Assembly: GCF_900103365.1 (NCBI RefSeq)
Contig: NZ_LT629703.1
Coordinates: 4,650,001 to 4,714,000 of the forward strand
Reading direction: 5' to 3'
DNA: 64,000 nucleotides
Source: Afipia sp. GAS231
Lineage (GTDB): Bacteria; Pseudomonadota; Alphaproteobacteria; Rhizobiales; Xanthobacteraceae
Every line of letters starts with the position of its first letter. Within the stretch, counting starts at the first letter, position 1. The translations under genes were made by a program, and so were the position numbers. This document shows, piece after piece, positions 52,554 through 60,615 of this stretch. Below the pieces are notes generated by a model. That model was not told the origin of the DNA and made no database searches. It saw nothing but the letters and a program-made list of their open reading frames with translations.

Positions 52554-52599
52554 GTCTGTTTGATGCACTGTCTGTTTGATGCAACGTCTGTTTGATGCC
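52553..52599. repeat. Three-copy 16-bp direct repeat at the DUF1543 start
   Basis: TGTCTGTTTGATGCA at 52553-52567, the same at 52569-52583, and GTCTGTTTGATGC at 52586-52598: period 16, nearly perfect. It overlaps the start codon of the minus-strand DUF1543 gene, so its copy number can change the leader of that mRNA. Confidence 0.85.
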
Positions 52600-52634
52600 C
52601 TCGGGCTAACGCCGGTTCGAGAGCTTGATGGGTG

Positions 52635-52711
52635 GGGATTGGTTCTGACGCACTTTCTTTGGGCGAACCGGTTTTGCTTTGGGCGAACCGGTTTTGCGCG
52701 AAAACGCTATA
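52635..52711. repeat. Intergenic repeat, family G, with internal 20-bp tandem duplication
   Basis: TTTGGGCGAACCGGTTTTGC is present twice in a row (about 52657-52697), between GACGCACTTTC and GCGAAAACGCTATA of family G. Confidence 0.8.
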
Positions 52712-52759
52712 AGGCATTTTTGTCCTCGTGATGACCGGGCCAGCGCCGGAAGGAATTTC

Positions 52760-53395
52760 ATGACAGCCAGCAGCGTTCATCTCGTCCCTCATCCCCTGAT
52801 CCAGCACAAGCTCACGCTGATGCGCGAACGCGACCGTTCGACCAAGGGCTTTCGGGAACTGCTGAACGAGATCGGCATGCTGCTATGCTACGAGGTCACC
52901 CGCGATCTGCCGCTCGAGCTGGTGGATATCGAGACGCCGATTTCGTCGATGAAGGCGCCGGCGATTGCCGGCAAGAAATTGACGTTCGCGCCGATCCTGC
53001 GGGCCGGTGTCGGATTTCTGGACGGAATGCTGGCGCTGGTTCCGTCGGCGCGCGTGGCGCATATCGGGCTCTACCGTGACCCCGAAACCCTGCAGGCCAT
53101 CGAATACTTCTTCAAGGCGCCGCACGACCTGTCGGATCGCACGGTGATCATGATGGATCCGATGCTGGCGACGGGCAATTCGGCCTGCGCGGCCGCCACC
53201 CTGCTCAAGAGCCGTGGTGCCCGCGACATCCGCTTTGTCTGCTTGCTGGCCGCGCCCGAGGGGATTGCGCAATTCCAGCGCAAGCACCCTGACATCCCGA
53301 TCTGGACCGCCGCCGTCGACGAGAAACTCAACGACCACGGCTATATCGTGCCGGGTCTCGGCGACGCCGGTGACCGCATGTTCGGCACCAAATGA
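52760..53395 (+). CDS. upp: Uracil phosphoribosyltransferase
   Basis: Salvages uracil with PRPP to UMP. The 211-residue length is normal. Motifs: N-terminal [18 protein letters not shown], the flexible GRIxxxG-like [13 protein letters not shown], the PRPP loop [11 protein letters not shown], and a C-terminal uracil loop [24 protein letters not shown] precedes ATG 52760. Confidence 0.96.
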   Translation: MTASSVHLVPHPLIQHKLTLMRERDRSTKGFRELLNEIGMLLCYEVTRDLPLELVDIETPISSMKAPAIAGKKLTFAPILRAGVGFLDGMLALVPSARVAHIGLYRDPETLQAIEYFFKAPHDLSDRTVIMMDPMLATGNSACAAATLLKSRGARDIRFVCLLAAPEGIAQFQRKHPDIPIWTAAVDEKLNDHGYIVPGLGDAGDRMFGTK

Positions 53396-53436
53396 TATAG
53401 TCGCCTCCGTCATTCACGGCGGGTGAGGTTGGATCG

Positions 53437-54171
53437 ATGACTGGGCAGGATCTTCGCAGGCGTGTCGCGCTGGTGACGGGTGGTTCGCGCGGCATCGGGG
53501 CGGCGGTAGCTGTGGCACTGGCGGAAGCCGGCGCCGCGGTCGCCGTGAATTATCGTGAGCGGGCGGAGGACGCCAACGCCGTTGTCGCCGCCATCACGGC
53601 CAAGGGCGGCCGCGCGATCGCGGTCGCGGCCGACGTGTCGCAGGCGGCGGCCGTGACCAAAATGGTCGAGCAGGTCGCGGCGGCGCTCGGCCCGATCGAC
53701 ATTCTCGTCAACAATGCCGGCATCGCCATCGTGCGCAGCGTCGACGAATTGACCGAGGACGATTTCGATCGGACCATTACGGTGAACCTCAAATCGGCGT
53801 TCCTGTGCACGCAGGCGGTGGTGCCGGCGATGCGAGCGCGCAAATGGGGCCGCATCGTCAACATCACCTCGGGTGCGGCGCGCGGCGCCGGCGCCATCGG
53901 TCCGCACTACAACGCCTCCAAGGCCGGCATGGAGGGCCTCACGCGAGGATACGCGGCGCGGCTGGTGAAGGACGGCATCACCGTCAACTCGGTGGCGCCG
54001 TCGCTGATCGAAACCGACATGATGCGCGGCCGCACGGATCTGGCGCGCAACATCCCGCTCGGCCGCATGGGGCAGGCGGCGGAAGTGGCGCACGCTGTCA
54101 CCATGGTGCTCGGCAACGCTTACATGACCGGGCAGACCATCGTTCTCAATGGCGGCATGTCGTTCATCTGA
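53437..54171 (+). CDS. SDR family oxidoreductase, FabG-like
   Basis: A 244-residue classical SDR. Cofactor loop TGGSRGIGAAVA, NNAG, catalytic Ser in NITSGAARG, Tyr-Lys in YNASKAGM and the VTGQTIVLNGG-type C-terminus (here MTGQTIVLNGG). NADP preference is suggested by the Arg after GGS. It may be a 3-oxoacyl-ACP reductase-like enzyme or a secondary alcohol dehydrogenase; context does not decide. It lies 40 bases after upp. Confidence 0.93.
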   Translation: MTGQDLRRRVALVTGGSRGIGAAVAVALAEAGAAVAVNYRERAEDANAVVAAITAKGGRAIAVAADVSQAAAVTKMVEQVAAALGPIDILVNNAGIAIVRSVDELTEDDFDRTITVNLKSAFLCTQAVVPAMRARKWGRIVNITSGAARGAGAIGPHYNASKAGMEGLTRGYAARLVKDGITVNSVAPSLIETDMMRGRTDLARNIPLGRMGQAAEVAHAVTMVLGNAYMTGQTIVLNGGMSFI

Positions 54172-54239
54172 GAGTGCTCTCCAAAATCCTTGGATAAGCG
54201 AGAAAAGCTGACGTCGTCCGGCGTCCCAGCCTGATGGAC

Positions 54240-54269
54240 TTGACAGGTGACTGAATGGTCACCTATGGT
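54240..54269 (+). promoter_or_regulatory. Promoter with overlapping ArsR-type operator
   Basis: TTGACA (54240-54245) and TATGGT (54264-54269) with an 18-base spacer make a good sigma70 promoter. The spacer holds AGGTGAC-TGAATG-GTCACCT (54245-54264), a perfect 7-bp inverted repeat typical in size and placement for an ArsR-family operator. The predicted transcription start falls at or next to the ATG at 54276, so the mRNA should be leaderless. Autoregulation by the encoded regulator is the obvious inference. Confidence 0.62.
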
Positions 54270-54275
54270 TGACGC

Positions 54276-55055
54276 ATGGATGCTGTGTTCAGGGCCCTCG
54301 CGGACCCGACCCGCCGAAGCCTGCTCGACGAACTGTTCCGCCAGGACGGACAGACGTTGAGCGCGCTGGAGGAGCGGCTGCCGATGACACGCTTTGGGGT
54401 GATGAAACATCTCAAGGTGCTGGAGGAGGCCGGCCTCGTCGTCAGCAAACGGCGCGGCCGCGAGAAGCTGCACTTTCTGAACCCGGTTCCGATTCGGCTC
54501 GTCCACGATCGCTGGGTGAGCAAATACGCCGAGCCTTGGGCTGCCGGACTGAGCGACCTCAAGCGCGACATGGAGAAGACGATGGAGAAGGTTTTCGAGA
54601 TCTACATCAAGACGACGCCCGAGCGTCTCTGGCACGCCATCACCGACACCGAGATGCGCAGCAAATATACCTTCGGCGCCATCGTCACATCGGACTGGGC
54701 AAAGGGTTCACGCTACGAGGGTCGCGGCCATGGCAACCTGATCTTCGAGGGCGAGAATCTGGAAGTCGATCCGCCGCGCCGGCTGGTGCAGAACTTTCGC
54801 GCGGTCTGGGGCGACGACGTCAAGGCCGAGGGCACGTCGCGGGTCACCTGGGAGATCGTGCCCATCGGCGATTCCTGCCGCCTCACGGTCACCCATGATC
54901 AATTGCGCGAAGGCGCCAACGATCAGCTCTATGGCGGCTGGCCGATGATCCTCTCCGGACTGAAGACGCTGCTCGAATCCGGCGAGATGCTGACGACGCC
55001 GGGATCGCTGCGCTGGCTGGAGGGCGCCGGGGAACACCTGTCCGAAGTGAAGTGA
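54276..55055 (+). CDS. ArsR-type regulator fused to an AHSA1/SRPBCC domain
   Basis: A 259-residue fusion. Residues 1-95 are a winged-helix ArsR domain: FRALADPTRRSLLDELFRQDGQTLSALEERLPMTRFGVMKHLKVLEEAGLV with the recognition helix and RGREKLHFLN wing. Residues 105-255 are a START-like AHSA1 domain (FEIYIKTTPERLWHAITDTEMRSKYT, and WEIVPIGDSCRLTVTHD). The metal-binding cysteines of classic ArsR sensors are absent, so the AHSA1 pocket probably senses a hydrophobic ligand. No Shine-Dalgarno precedes the ATG, consistent with leaderless translation. Confidence 0.9.
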   Translation: MDAVFRALADPTRRSLLDELFRQDGQTLSALEERLPMTRFGVMKHLKVLEEAGLVVSKRRGREKLHFLNPVPIRLVHDRWVSKYAEPWAAGLSDLKRDMEKTMEKVFEIYIKTTPERLWHAITDTEMRSKYTFGAIVTSDWAKGSRYEGRGHGNLIFEGENLEVDPPRRLVQNFRAVWGDDVKAEGTSRVTWEIVPIGDSCRLTVTHDQLREGANDQLYGGWPMILSGLKTLLESGEMLTTPGSLRWLEGAGEHLSEVK

Positions 55056-55106
55056 TCGGTAACGCGCGCGAATGTTCGACCGCATATTCAAACAAGGAAG
55101 CTGAGC

Positions 55107-55667
55107 ATGCCAAAACTGGTTGTTTACAATTCGATGTCGCTCGACGGATTTTTCACGGACGCCAAGGGCGACATGAGCTGGGCCCACAAGCAGGATCCGG
55201 AATGGCAGGCCTTCGTGAAGGAGAACGCCAGCGGCGGTGGTCAACTCTTGTTCGGCCGGATAACCTACGAATTGATGGCAGGTTTCTGGTCGACGCAAGC
55301 TGCGTTGCAGAGCAATCCTGTCGTCGCCGAGCGGCTCAATGCCTTACCGAAATTCGTATGCTCCACGACGCTGGCGCAAGTGACCTGGAACAACACCACG
55401 CTGTTGAAGGGCGACCTGGCCGCGGAAGTCCGCAAGCTGAAGCAGCGGGCGGGTGCTGATATCGTGCTGATGGGAAGCGGCAGCGTCGTCGCGCAATTGG
55501 CCGAAGCCGGGTTGATCGACGAGTACCAGATCGTGCTCAATCCGCTCGTCGTGGGCCAGGGCCGGACGTTGTTCGAAGGCGTCCAGCGCAAGCTGCCGAT
55601 GAAGCTCGCCAAATCGCGCCCCTTCGCCAATGGCAATGTCGTGCTGTTCTACGAGCCCGCGGCGTGA
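55107..55667 (+). CDS. RibD C-terminal/DHFR-like family protein
   Basis: A 186-residue protein of the dihydrofolate-reductase-like superfamily related to the RibD reductase domain. Seen are KLVVYNSMSLDGFF at the start, LLFGRITYELM, DIVLMGSGSVVAQLAEAGLIDEY and the LVVGQGRTLF tail. It binds NADPH in homologues but true substrates are unknown for this small form. It starts 51 bases after the ArsR-AHSA1 stop, in the same direction, and is likely controlled with it. Confidence 0.88.
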   Translation: MPKLVVYNSMSLDGFFTDAKGDMSWAHKQDPEWQAFVKENASGGGQLLFGRITYELMAGFWSTQAALQSNPVVAERLNALPKFVCSTTLAQVTWNNTTLLKGDLAAEVRKLKQRAGADIVLMGSGSVVAQLAEAGLIDEYQIVLNPLVVGQGRTLFEGVQRKLPMKLAKSRPFANGNVVLFYEPAA

Positions 55668-55726
55668 CCGAGCCGGCCATCGTCCTCAACGCGGCACGAC
55701 GTTGACCTGACGGAGGAGATAAGCCC

Positions 55727-56191
55727 GTGAGTCTCGCTCCCGAAATCGCGGTGTCGCGCTGGTTCAACACCTCCGAGCCCCTGACGTTGTCGGCACTACG
55801 AGGCCGGCCGGTTCTGCTGCACGCATTCCAGATGCTGTGTCCGGGATGCGTCGCGCACGGCACGCCGCAGACGCAGCGCGCCTTCGACCTGTTCAAGAAT
55901 TCGGACCTTCAGGTGATCGGCCTGCACACGGTATTCGAACATCACGCCGCCATGACGCCGGTATCGCTGGAGGCGTTCATCCATGAATACCGGCTGACCT
56001 TTCCGATCGGCGTCGATGAAGCGTCGGAGGATATGCCGATCCCGGTCACGATGGGGCGATATGGCATGCAGGGGACGCCGACCAGTATTGTGATCGGGCG
56101 CTCGGGCCGCATCGTGCATCACGGCTTCGGGCAACAGAGCGATATGGCGCTGGGCGCGATCATTGCCGCGGAGCTTGCCAACACGACCTGA
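55727..56191 (+). CDS. Thioredoxin-fold redoxin with CxxC
   Basis: A 154-residue protein of the TlpA/AhpC-TSA-like thioredoxin superfamily. The redox motif is CPGC in AFQMLCPGCVAHGTP, followed by DLQVIGLHTVFEHH and the cis-Pro region QGTPTSIVIGRSG. It has no signal peptide and should act in the cytoplasm. It lies 60 bases downstream of the RibD-like gene and completes a probable three-gene transcription unit. Confidence 0.87.
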   Translation: MSLAPEIAVSRWFNTSEPLTLSALRGRPVLLHAFQMLCPGCVAHGTPQTQRAFDLFKNSDLQVIGLHTVFEHHAAMTPVSLEAFIHEYRLTFPIGVDEASEDMPIPVTMGRYGMQGTPTSIVIGRSGRIVHHGFGQQSDMALGAIIAAELANTT

Positions 56192-56268
56192 CAAGACGCC
56201 TGGATGACGCCTGTGGGCGACCCTGCCGCACCCTCGACTCCCGCCGGTCGAGCAGGCAAGAAGCGAAT

Positions 56269-57069
56269 ATGGACAGCCAGCAGGACCCCTCATTGATGGA
56301 CGCCATCTTTCGCGTCGACGGCAACGACGTCGTCACCAGCCCCAACGCGGCCGGGCCGTGGGACCCGAGCATGCAGCACGGCTCGCCGCCGGCGGCGCTG
56401 GTGGTCTGGGCGGCGGAGAAAATCCCGACACCAACCGAGATGCGGATCGCACGGGTGACCGTCGATCTGCTGCGCCCGGTGCCGGTGGCGCCGCTGACGA
56501 TCGAGAGCGAGGTCTTGCGCGAGGGACGCAAGATCCAGCTCTGCGCGGTCAGGCTGTCGGCGAACGGCGTCGTCGTGGTCGCTGCGACCGTGCTGAAAAT
56601 CAAGGTGCAGGCAAATGAATTGCCGCCCGAGGCCGATATCCTGCCGGTCGACCTGCCGGGACCTGATCAGTCACCGGTCGAGGACGTCGATTTCTCCTCC
56701 AGCCCGTTCGTGACCGGGATGTCGCTGCGCGCCACGCGCGGAAAATTCGGCGTGCCGGGCCCCGGCGCGATCTGGTATCGCGCGGACCGGCCGATCGTGG
56801 AGGGGGCTGCGATTTCGCAGGCGATGCGCGCGATGATCGCCGCGGATTTCTCCAACGGCACCTCGGCGGTGCTGAATTTCCAGCAGTGGACGTTTCTCAA
56901 CGCCGATCTCACCGTGAATTTCGCGCGCCAGCCGGTCGGCGACTGGATCCTGCTCGACGCGGAATCCTGGATCGGCCCCGATGGCGCGGGGCTGGCGATG
57001 GCGCGGCTGGCGGACGCGCGCGGCTATTTCGGCCGCGCGGTGCAGAGCCTGGTGATCGAAAAGCGATAG
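56269..57069 (+). CDS. Double-hotdog acyl-CoA thioesterase family protein
   Basis: A 266-residue TesB-like protein with two hotdog halves. The first half shows NAAGPWDPSMQHGSPPAALVVWAAE and IARVTVDLLRPVPVAPL (the LxRPVP is diagnostic); the second half carries FQQWTFLNADLTVNFARQPVGDWILLDAESW. It probably hydrolyses medium-chain acyl-CoA. Expressed separately from the redoxin gene, with a family G repeat downstream. Confidence 0.9.
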   Translation: MDSQQDPSLMDAIFRVDGNDVVTSPNAAGPWDPSMQHGSPPAALVVWAAEKIPTPTEMRIARVTVDLLRPVPVAPLTIESEVLREGRKIQLCAVRLSANGVVVVAATVLKIKVQANELPPEADILPVDLPGPDQSPVEDVDFSSSPFVTGMSLRATRGKFGVPGPGAIWYRADRPIVEGAAISQAMRAMIAADFSNGTSAVLNFQQWTFLNADLTVNFARQPVGDWILLDAESWIGPDGAGLAMARLADARGYFGRAVQSLVIEKR

Positions 57070-57131
57070 AGCCCGGATCTGATTGAATCAGAACCGGGCT
57101 CACCTCTTCTGTTTGACGCGTTTACGCGAAC
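57067..57131. repeat. Intergenic repeat, family G
   Basis: AGAGCCCGGATCTGATTGAATCAGAACCGGGCTC hairpin followed by TTTGACGCGTTTACGCGAACCG, as at 49221 but shorter. Confidence 0.78.
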
Positions 57132-57137
57132 CGACGG

Positions 57138-58682
57138 CTATTCCAGCTCGAGCGGCTGATAGCGGGCGCTTTCGTCCAGCGCCGTGCCCCAGATCTTGTG
57201 CGAGGCCTGGTGCTCGGAACGGCCGAAGCCGAGCTGAGTTCCAAGGCCGAGATCGAGGTTGCGCGTCGTCTCCAGCGTGTCGATCAGCCTTTCGGTGTCG
57301 AGCTGCGGCCCGGTGCGCTTGATCGCCTGGATCAGGACGTTGGCGGCGACATAGCCCTCCAGCGAAACGTAGTCGGGCGCCTCGCCGGGAAAGTACTTGG
57401 CGAGCGCATTCTTGTATTCGAGCACCGCCGATGAATAGCCCGCCACCGCCGGCACCACCTGGGTGACGATGACGCCGTTGGCGTAGCGCGGCCCCAACAG
57501 CTTCAATTCGTCGGCCAGCGCCGTACTGCCGACGAACGAGACGTTGGAATAGATCATCGCCGGATAGAGATCTCGGGTCTTTTCGATGAAACGTGCCGCG
57601 GCCCGATAGGTCGCGACCATCACGACAGCCTTGATCGCCGGCTTTTGAATCTTCAACTGGTTGACGGCTTCGTCCACATCGACGGTGTTTCGCGCGTAGT
57701 TGAGCCGCACGATCGACGCGTCGCTGATGCCGAGCGCGCGAAACGCCTTGGCCACACCGGCGAACCCGGCATCACCGTAGGAATCCTGCTGCGCGAACAC
57801 TGCGATCTGGCGGGGTTGCAGCTTGCGTAACCTGACCAGGTAGCGGACGACGGCGTCGGTTTCCTCGGCGTAGCTGGCGCGATAGTTGAAAACATAGCGA
57901 TCCGGCGGATCGTTGCGCAGAATGTTTGAGCCGGTGAATGCGCCGAAAAACAGCATCCGGCGTTCGAGCGCATAGGGGATCGCCACCGCAGCCGTCGGCG
58001 TTCCGACGTTGCCGATGATGCCGAACACCTGGTCCTTTTCGGTGAGCAGCTTCATGGCCTCGCCGGTGCGCGAGGGCTCATAGCCGTCATCGGCGGCAAA
58101 CAGCTTGAGCATCCGGCCGTCGACGCCGCCGGCATCGTTGACCCTGTTGAAGGCGGTATCGATGCCGAGCTTCATCTGGCGTCCGAGCTCGCGGGCGGAG
58201 CCGGAGAATGGGGCGGCGATGCCAAAACGGATTTCCTTGTCGCTGATTCCGCGTGGCAACGGACCGGCCGATACCGACGCAATCGAGGTGGCGGCGGCGG
58301 CGCTGGATGGCCCGATCACGCTGGACAGGCTCGGACCTGCGACCGAGCGTTCGAGATCGGCGAGCTGACGGTCGGCGACCTTGCAATCGATCTTTCCTGC
58401 CGTCACCGCGGCGCGGCCGTCGTTGACGCTGCGATCGAGCACTTGGCTGAGGTCGGAGCGTTCTGCTTCGTTTGCCGAGGCGTCGCGGATCACGACCGCG
58501 AATTTCTCGACCACGGCCTGAATACGGGGCCGTGCGATGTCGCGGCAGGCCAGTGCCGAACCGATCACCGGTCCGACGCGTATAGCGAGATCGCGCACGA
58601 TGTCGGTGTTGTCGCCGGCGCCGGCGGCTGATGTGCCGGACAGCACGGCGGCCAGCAGCAGCCATATCCTGCGCGAGGTCAT
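57138..58682 (-). CDS. Branched-chain amino-acid-type ABC substrate-binding protein with N-terminal extension
   Basis: A 514-residue exported protein. The C-terminal part (from about residue 145) is a leucine/isoleucine/valine-binding-type domain: IRFGIAAPFSGSARELGRQMKLGID, GGVDGRMLKLFAADDGYEP, and QIAVFAQQDSYGDAGF. The N-terminal about 120 residues after the signal peptide are an extra alpha-helical domain with two cysteines (ALACRDIARP and KIDCKVADRQ) about 55 residues apart, not found in standard Peripla_BP_6 proteins. No permease or ATPase is adjacent; it may act as a sensor or partner in signalling instead. Confidence 0.85.
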   Translation of the reverse strand: MTSRRIWLLLAAVLSGTSAAGAGDNTDIVRDLAIRVGPVIGSALACRDIARPRIQAVVEKFAVVIRDASANEAERSDLSQVLDRSVNDGRAAVTAGKIDCKVADRQLADLERSVAGPSLSSVIGPSSAAAATSIASVSAGPLPRGISDKEIRFGIAAPFSGSARELGRQMKLGIDTAFNRVNDAGGVDGRMLKLFAADDGYEPSRTGEAMKLLTEKDQVFGIIGNVGTPTAAVAIPYALERRMLFFGAFTGSNILRNDPPDRYVFNYRASYAEETDAVVRYLVRLRKLQPRQIAVFAQQDSYGDAGFAGVAKAFRALGISDASIVRLNYARNTVDVDEAVNQLKIQKPAIKAVVMVATYRAAARFIEKTRDLYPAMIYSNVSFVGSTALADELKLLGPRYANGVIVTQVVPAVAGYSSAVLEYKNALAKYFPGEAPDYVSLEGYVAANVLIQAIKRTGPQLDTERLIDTLETTRNLDLGLGTQLGFGRSEHQASHKIWGTALDESARYQPLELE

Positions 58683-58752
58683 GGCATACTCCGTGAGAAC
58701 TGGATCGGCGCTGGCATTTTACTTCCTCCGTCTGGATTTCTTGCAGGCAGCG

Positions 58753-59358
58753 CTATGGCGCTGTGGGAGCAGGCTTCTGACCCCATTGCATGAACTGCTT
58801 GAGCAACTGGCCGGACTGACCCTTTGGCGCCGGCGCGTTGGCTTGAGCCGAGGACAGAAGGGCCTTGAAATCGCTGGGTGCAGCGGCCGCTGCATTTGTG
58901 GGTGCAGCCGCGGGAGCAGTCGCCGCCGGCGGCGCGGAGTTGGCCTCACCGGACTGGAACAAGGCGGTCTTGATCGACTGCACGATCCCGGAAGGACCGG
59001 ATGCTTCGCCATCGGCCTGTCGCGACGCCGGCACGGCGACGACGAAGAACAGCGCCACCAAAGCGGAGACGCCGACCGCGGCGGCGAACCGCACCGTGAT
59101 GCTGCGCAGCGCCCTGCGCGAATCCAGCTCGTTCGGATAGCCGGGCTCCTGCATGACCTCGGGATCGAGCGGATGCGGATGGCGCAGCGCGTTGGATACC
59201 GCGCCCTCGAGCTGGGAATCGAACGAGGCCGGCGAGAACGGTGTATCCGGTGCGGCTTCCTTCATCGGCCGGGAACCGGATTTTTCACGCAACCAGCGCG
59301 GAGCATAGTAGCGGGGATCGCGGGGATTGAGGTGTTCTTGTTCACTCAGGGCACTCAT
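58753..59358 (-). CDS. Single-pass membrane protein with low-complexity tail (201 aa)
   Basis: A hypothetical protein with a polar N-terminal cytoplasmic region (PRYYAPRWLREKSGSRP..), one transmembrane helix (FAAAVGVSALVALFFVVAV, about 93-112) and an Ala/Pro-rich periplasmic tail (PPAATAPAAAPTNAAAAAPSD) ending in LKQFMQWGQKPAPTAP. AGGAG precedes ATG 59358; upstream ATG starts are in frame but lack SD. The gene lies 70 bases upstream of the ABC binding protein, on the same strand, so cotranscription is possible. Confidence 0.75.
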   Translation of the reverse strand: MSALSEQEHLNPRDPRYYAPRWLREKSGSRPMKEAAPDTPFSPASFDSQLEGAVSNALRHPHPLDPEVMQEPGYPNELDSRRALRSITVRFAAAVGVSALVALFFVVAVPASRQADGEASGPSGIVQSIKTALFQSGEANSAPPAATAPAAAPTNAAAAAPSDFKALLSSAQANAPAPKGQSGQLLKQFMQWGQKPAPTAP

Positions 59359-59836
59359 ACGCTTACTCCTCATGATACTGGACTGGTTACGCGACGAACG
59401 ATCAGGTTGCTTCGAGGAGCGGTGCCATGATTCCACCCTGGCTCTCCACCAACCGCTAAACTTGGTCTGAAAATTTGAGTCAAAGGCGCGGGCGCTACGT
59501 CCATTCCGGACGGCGCCAGTCTGCGGGATCAAGTCCCGCGATGACACGCTTCCCACCGCTTCCATTGCCCGTCCCCCGGCAATTGTCCGCTGACCTAACG
59601 GAATGAACTATCGGGGATATTCCGAGAGTTCACCTGTTTTTGATGGAACTGCGCGGTGACGAATCTTGGTTCAAATCGTGACCAAAGTGAGTGATTTTTG
59701 CTTCACCACTTTGACGCGATATGGTGAAGGCCTCATTCAGCATGCCGGCTTGTTTTCCGGTGCGAATTGAAAAACGGCCGCATCTCCGCCGGATTTTCTG
59801 CCATCGCGCGCGCCCCCGGTGGATATTAATCACTCG
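59359..59836. other. Long intergenic region upstream of minCDE
   Basis: About 480 bases without a convincing gene. It is less GC-rich near the right end. I see no terminator of the minus-strand gene upstream and no recognisable RNA. The last part (59837-59864) carries the CtrA-like half-sites. Confidence 0.55.
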
Positions 59837-59864
59837 TTAACCAAGTTCGTCTCTTCTTAACCAT
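59837..59864. promoter_or_regulatory. CtrA-like half-sites upstream of minC
   Basis: TTAACC (59837-59842) and TTAACCAT (59857-59864) are 20 bases apart, i.e. two helical turns on one face. TTAACCAT is a known rhizobial CtrA half-site, and minCD in Sinorhizobium meliloti is reported to be CtrA-controlled; the orthologous arrangement makes direct regulation likely but not proven. The second site ends 26 bases before the minC ATG. Confidence 0.5.
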
Positions 59865-59889
59865 TCAATAAGAAAGGCGAGTCGAACAC

Positions 59890-60597
59890 ATGGACGTCCG
59901 AACGGATCCCACGCGTCAACTGGTCCGGCTGCGCGGCCGGTCCTATGTCGCGTTCGTGTTCAGCCCCGTCGTGCCGATCGTCGAATGGCTTTCGGAAATC
60001 GACGCCACGCTGGCGCGCTCGCCGGGCTATTTCGTCGGCAAGCCGATCGTGCTCGACCTTGCTGCCGTCGATCTCTCCACGTCGGCGATCTCTCATCTCC
60101 TCGGCAGCCTCGACGAGCGCGGCATTCGCGTTCTCGGCGTCGAGGGCGTCGACGAAAGCCGGCTGTCGACCGGCATGCCGCCGCTTTTGACCGGCGGCCG
60201 GGCCTGCGTGATCACGCGAAGCGAACCGGCAAAGGCCGAAGAGCCCCGGGAAGAACCCAAGCCGAAGCCGACCTCGCTGTTGCTCGACAGCCCGGTGCGT
60301 TCCGGCCAGTCGATCGTCTTTACCGAGGGCGACGTCACTGTGCTGGGCTCGGTCGGTTCCGGCGCCGAGATCGTCGCCGGCGGATCGATCCATATCTACG
60401 GCACGCTGCGCGGCCGCGCGATGGCCGGCGTCAACGGCAATTCGGCTGCACGGATTTATTGTCAGAAGATCGAGGCGGAGCTGCTCGCCATCGACGGTTA
60501 TTATCAGACCGCGGAAGAAATCGACCCGTCGCTGCGCAACCGCCCGGCGCAGGCCTGGCTGCAGGGCGACACCATGAAAATTACCCCGCTGAATTAA
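59890..60597 (+). CDS. minC: Septum site-determining protein MinC
   Basis: Inhibits FtsZ polymerisation at the poles. The 235-residue protein has the N-terminal MinC domain (VRLRGRSYVAFVFSPVVPIVEWLSEID) and the C-terminal beta-helix (SIVFTEGDVTVLGSVGSGAEIVAGGSIHIYGTLRGRAMAGVNG), which binds MinD. AAGGCGAG precedes ATG 59890. minD begins 18 bases after the stop. A proline-rich linker (EEPREEPKPKPTS) separates the domains. Confidence 0.95.
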   Translation: MDVRTDPTRQLVRLRGRSYVAFVFSPVVPIVEWLSEIDATLARSPGYFVGKPIVLDLAAVDLSTSAISHLLGSLDERGIRVLGVEGVDESRLSTGMPPLLTGGRACVITRSEPAKAEEPREEPKPKPTSLLLDSPVRSGQSIVFTEGDVTVLGSVGSGAEIVAGGSIHIYGTLRGRAMAGVNGNSAARIYCQKIEAELLAIDGYYQTAEEIDPSLRNRPAQAWLQGDTMKITPLN

Positions 60598-60615
60598 CGC
60601 GCAAGGAGATCACGT

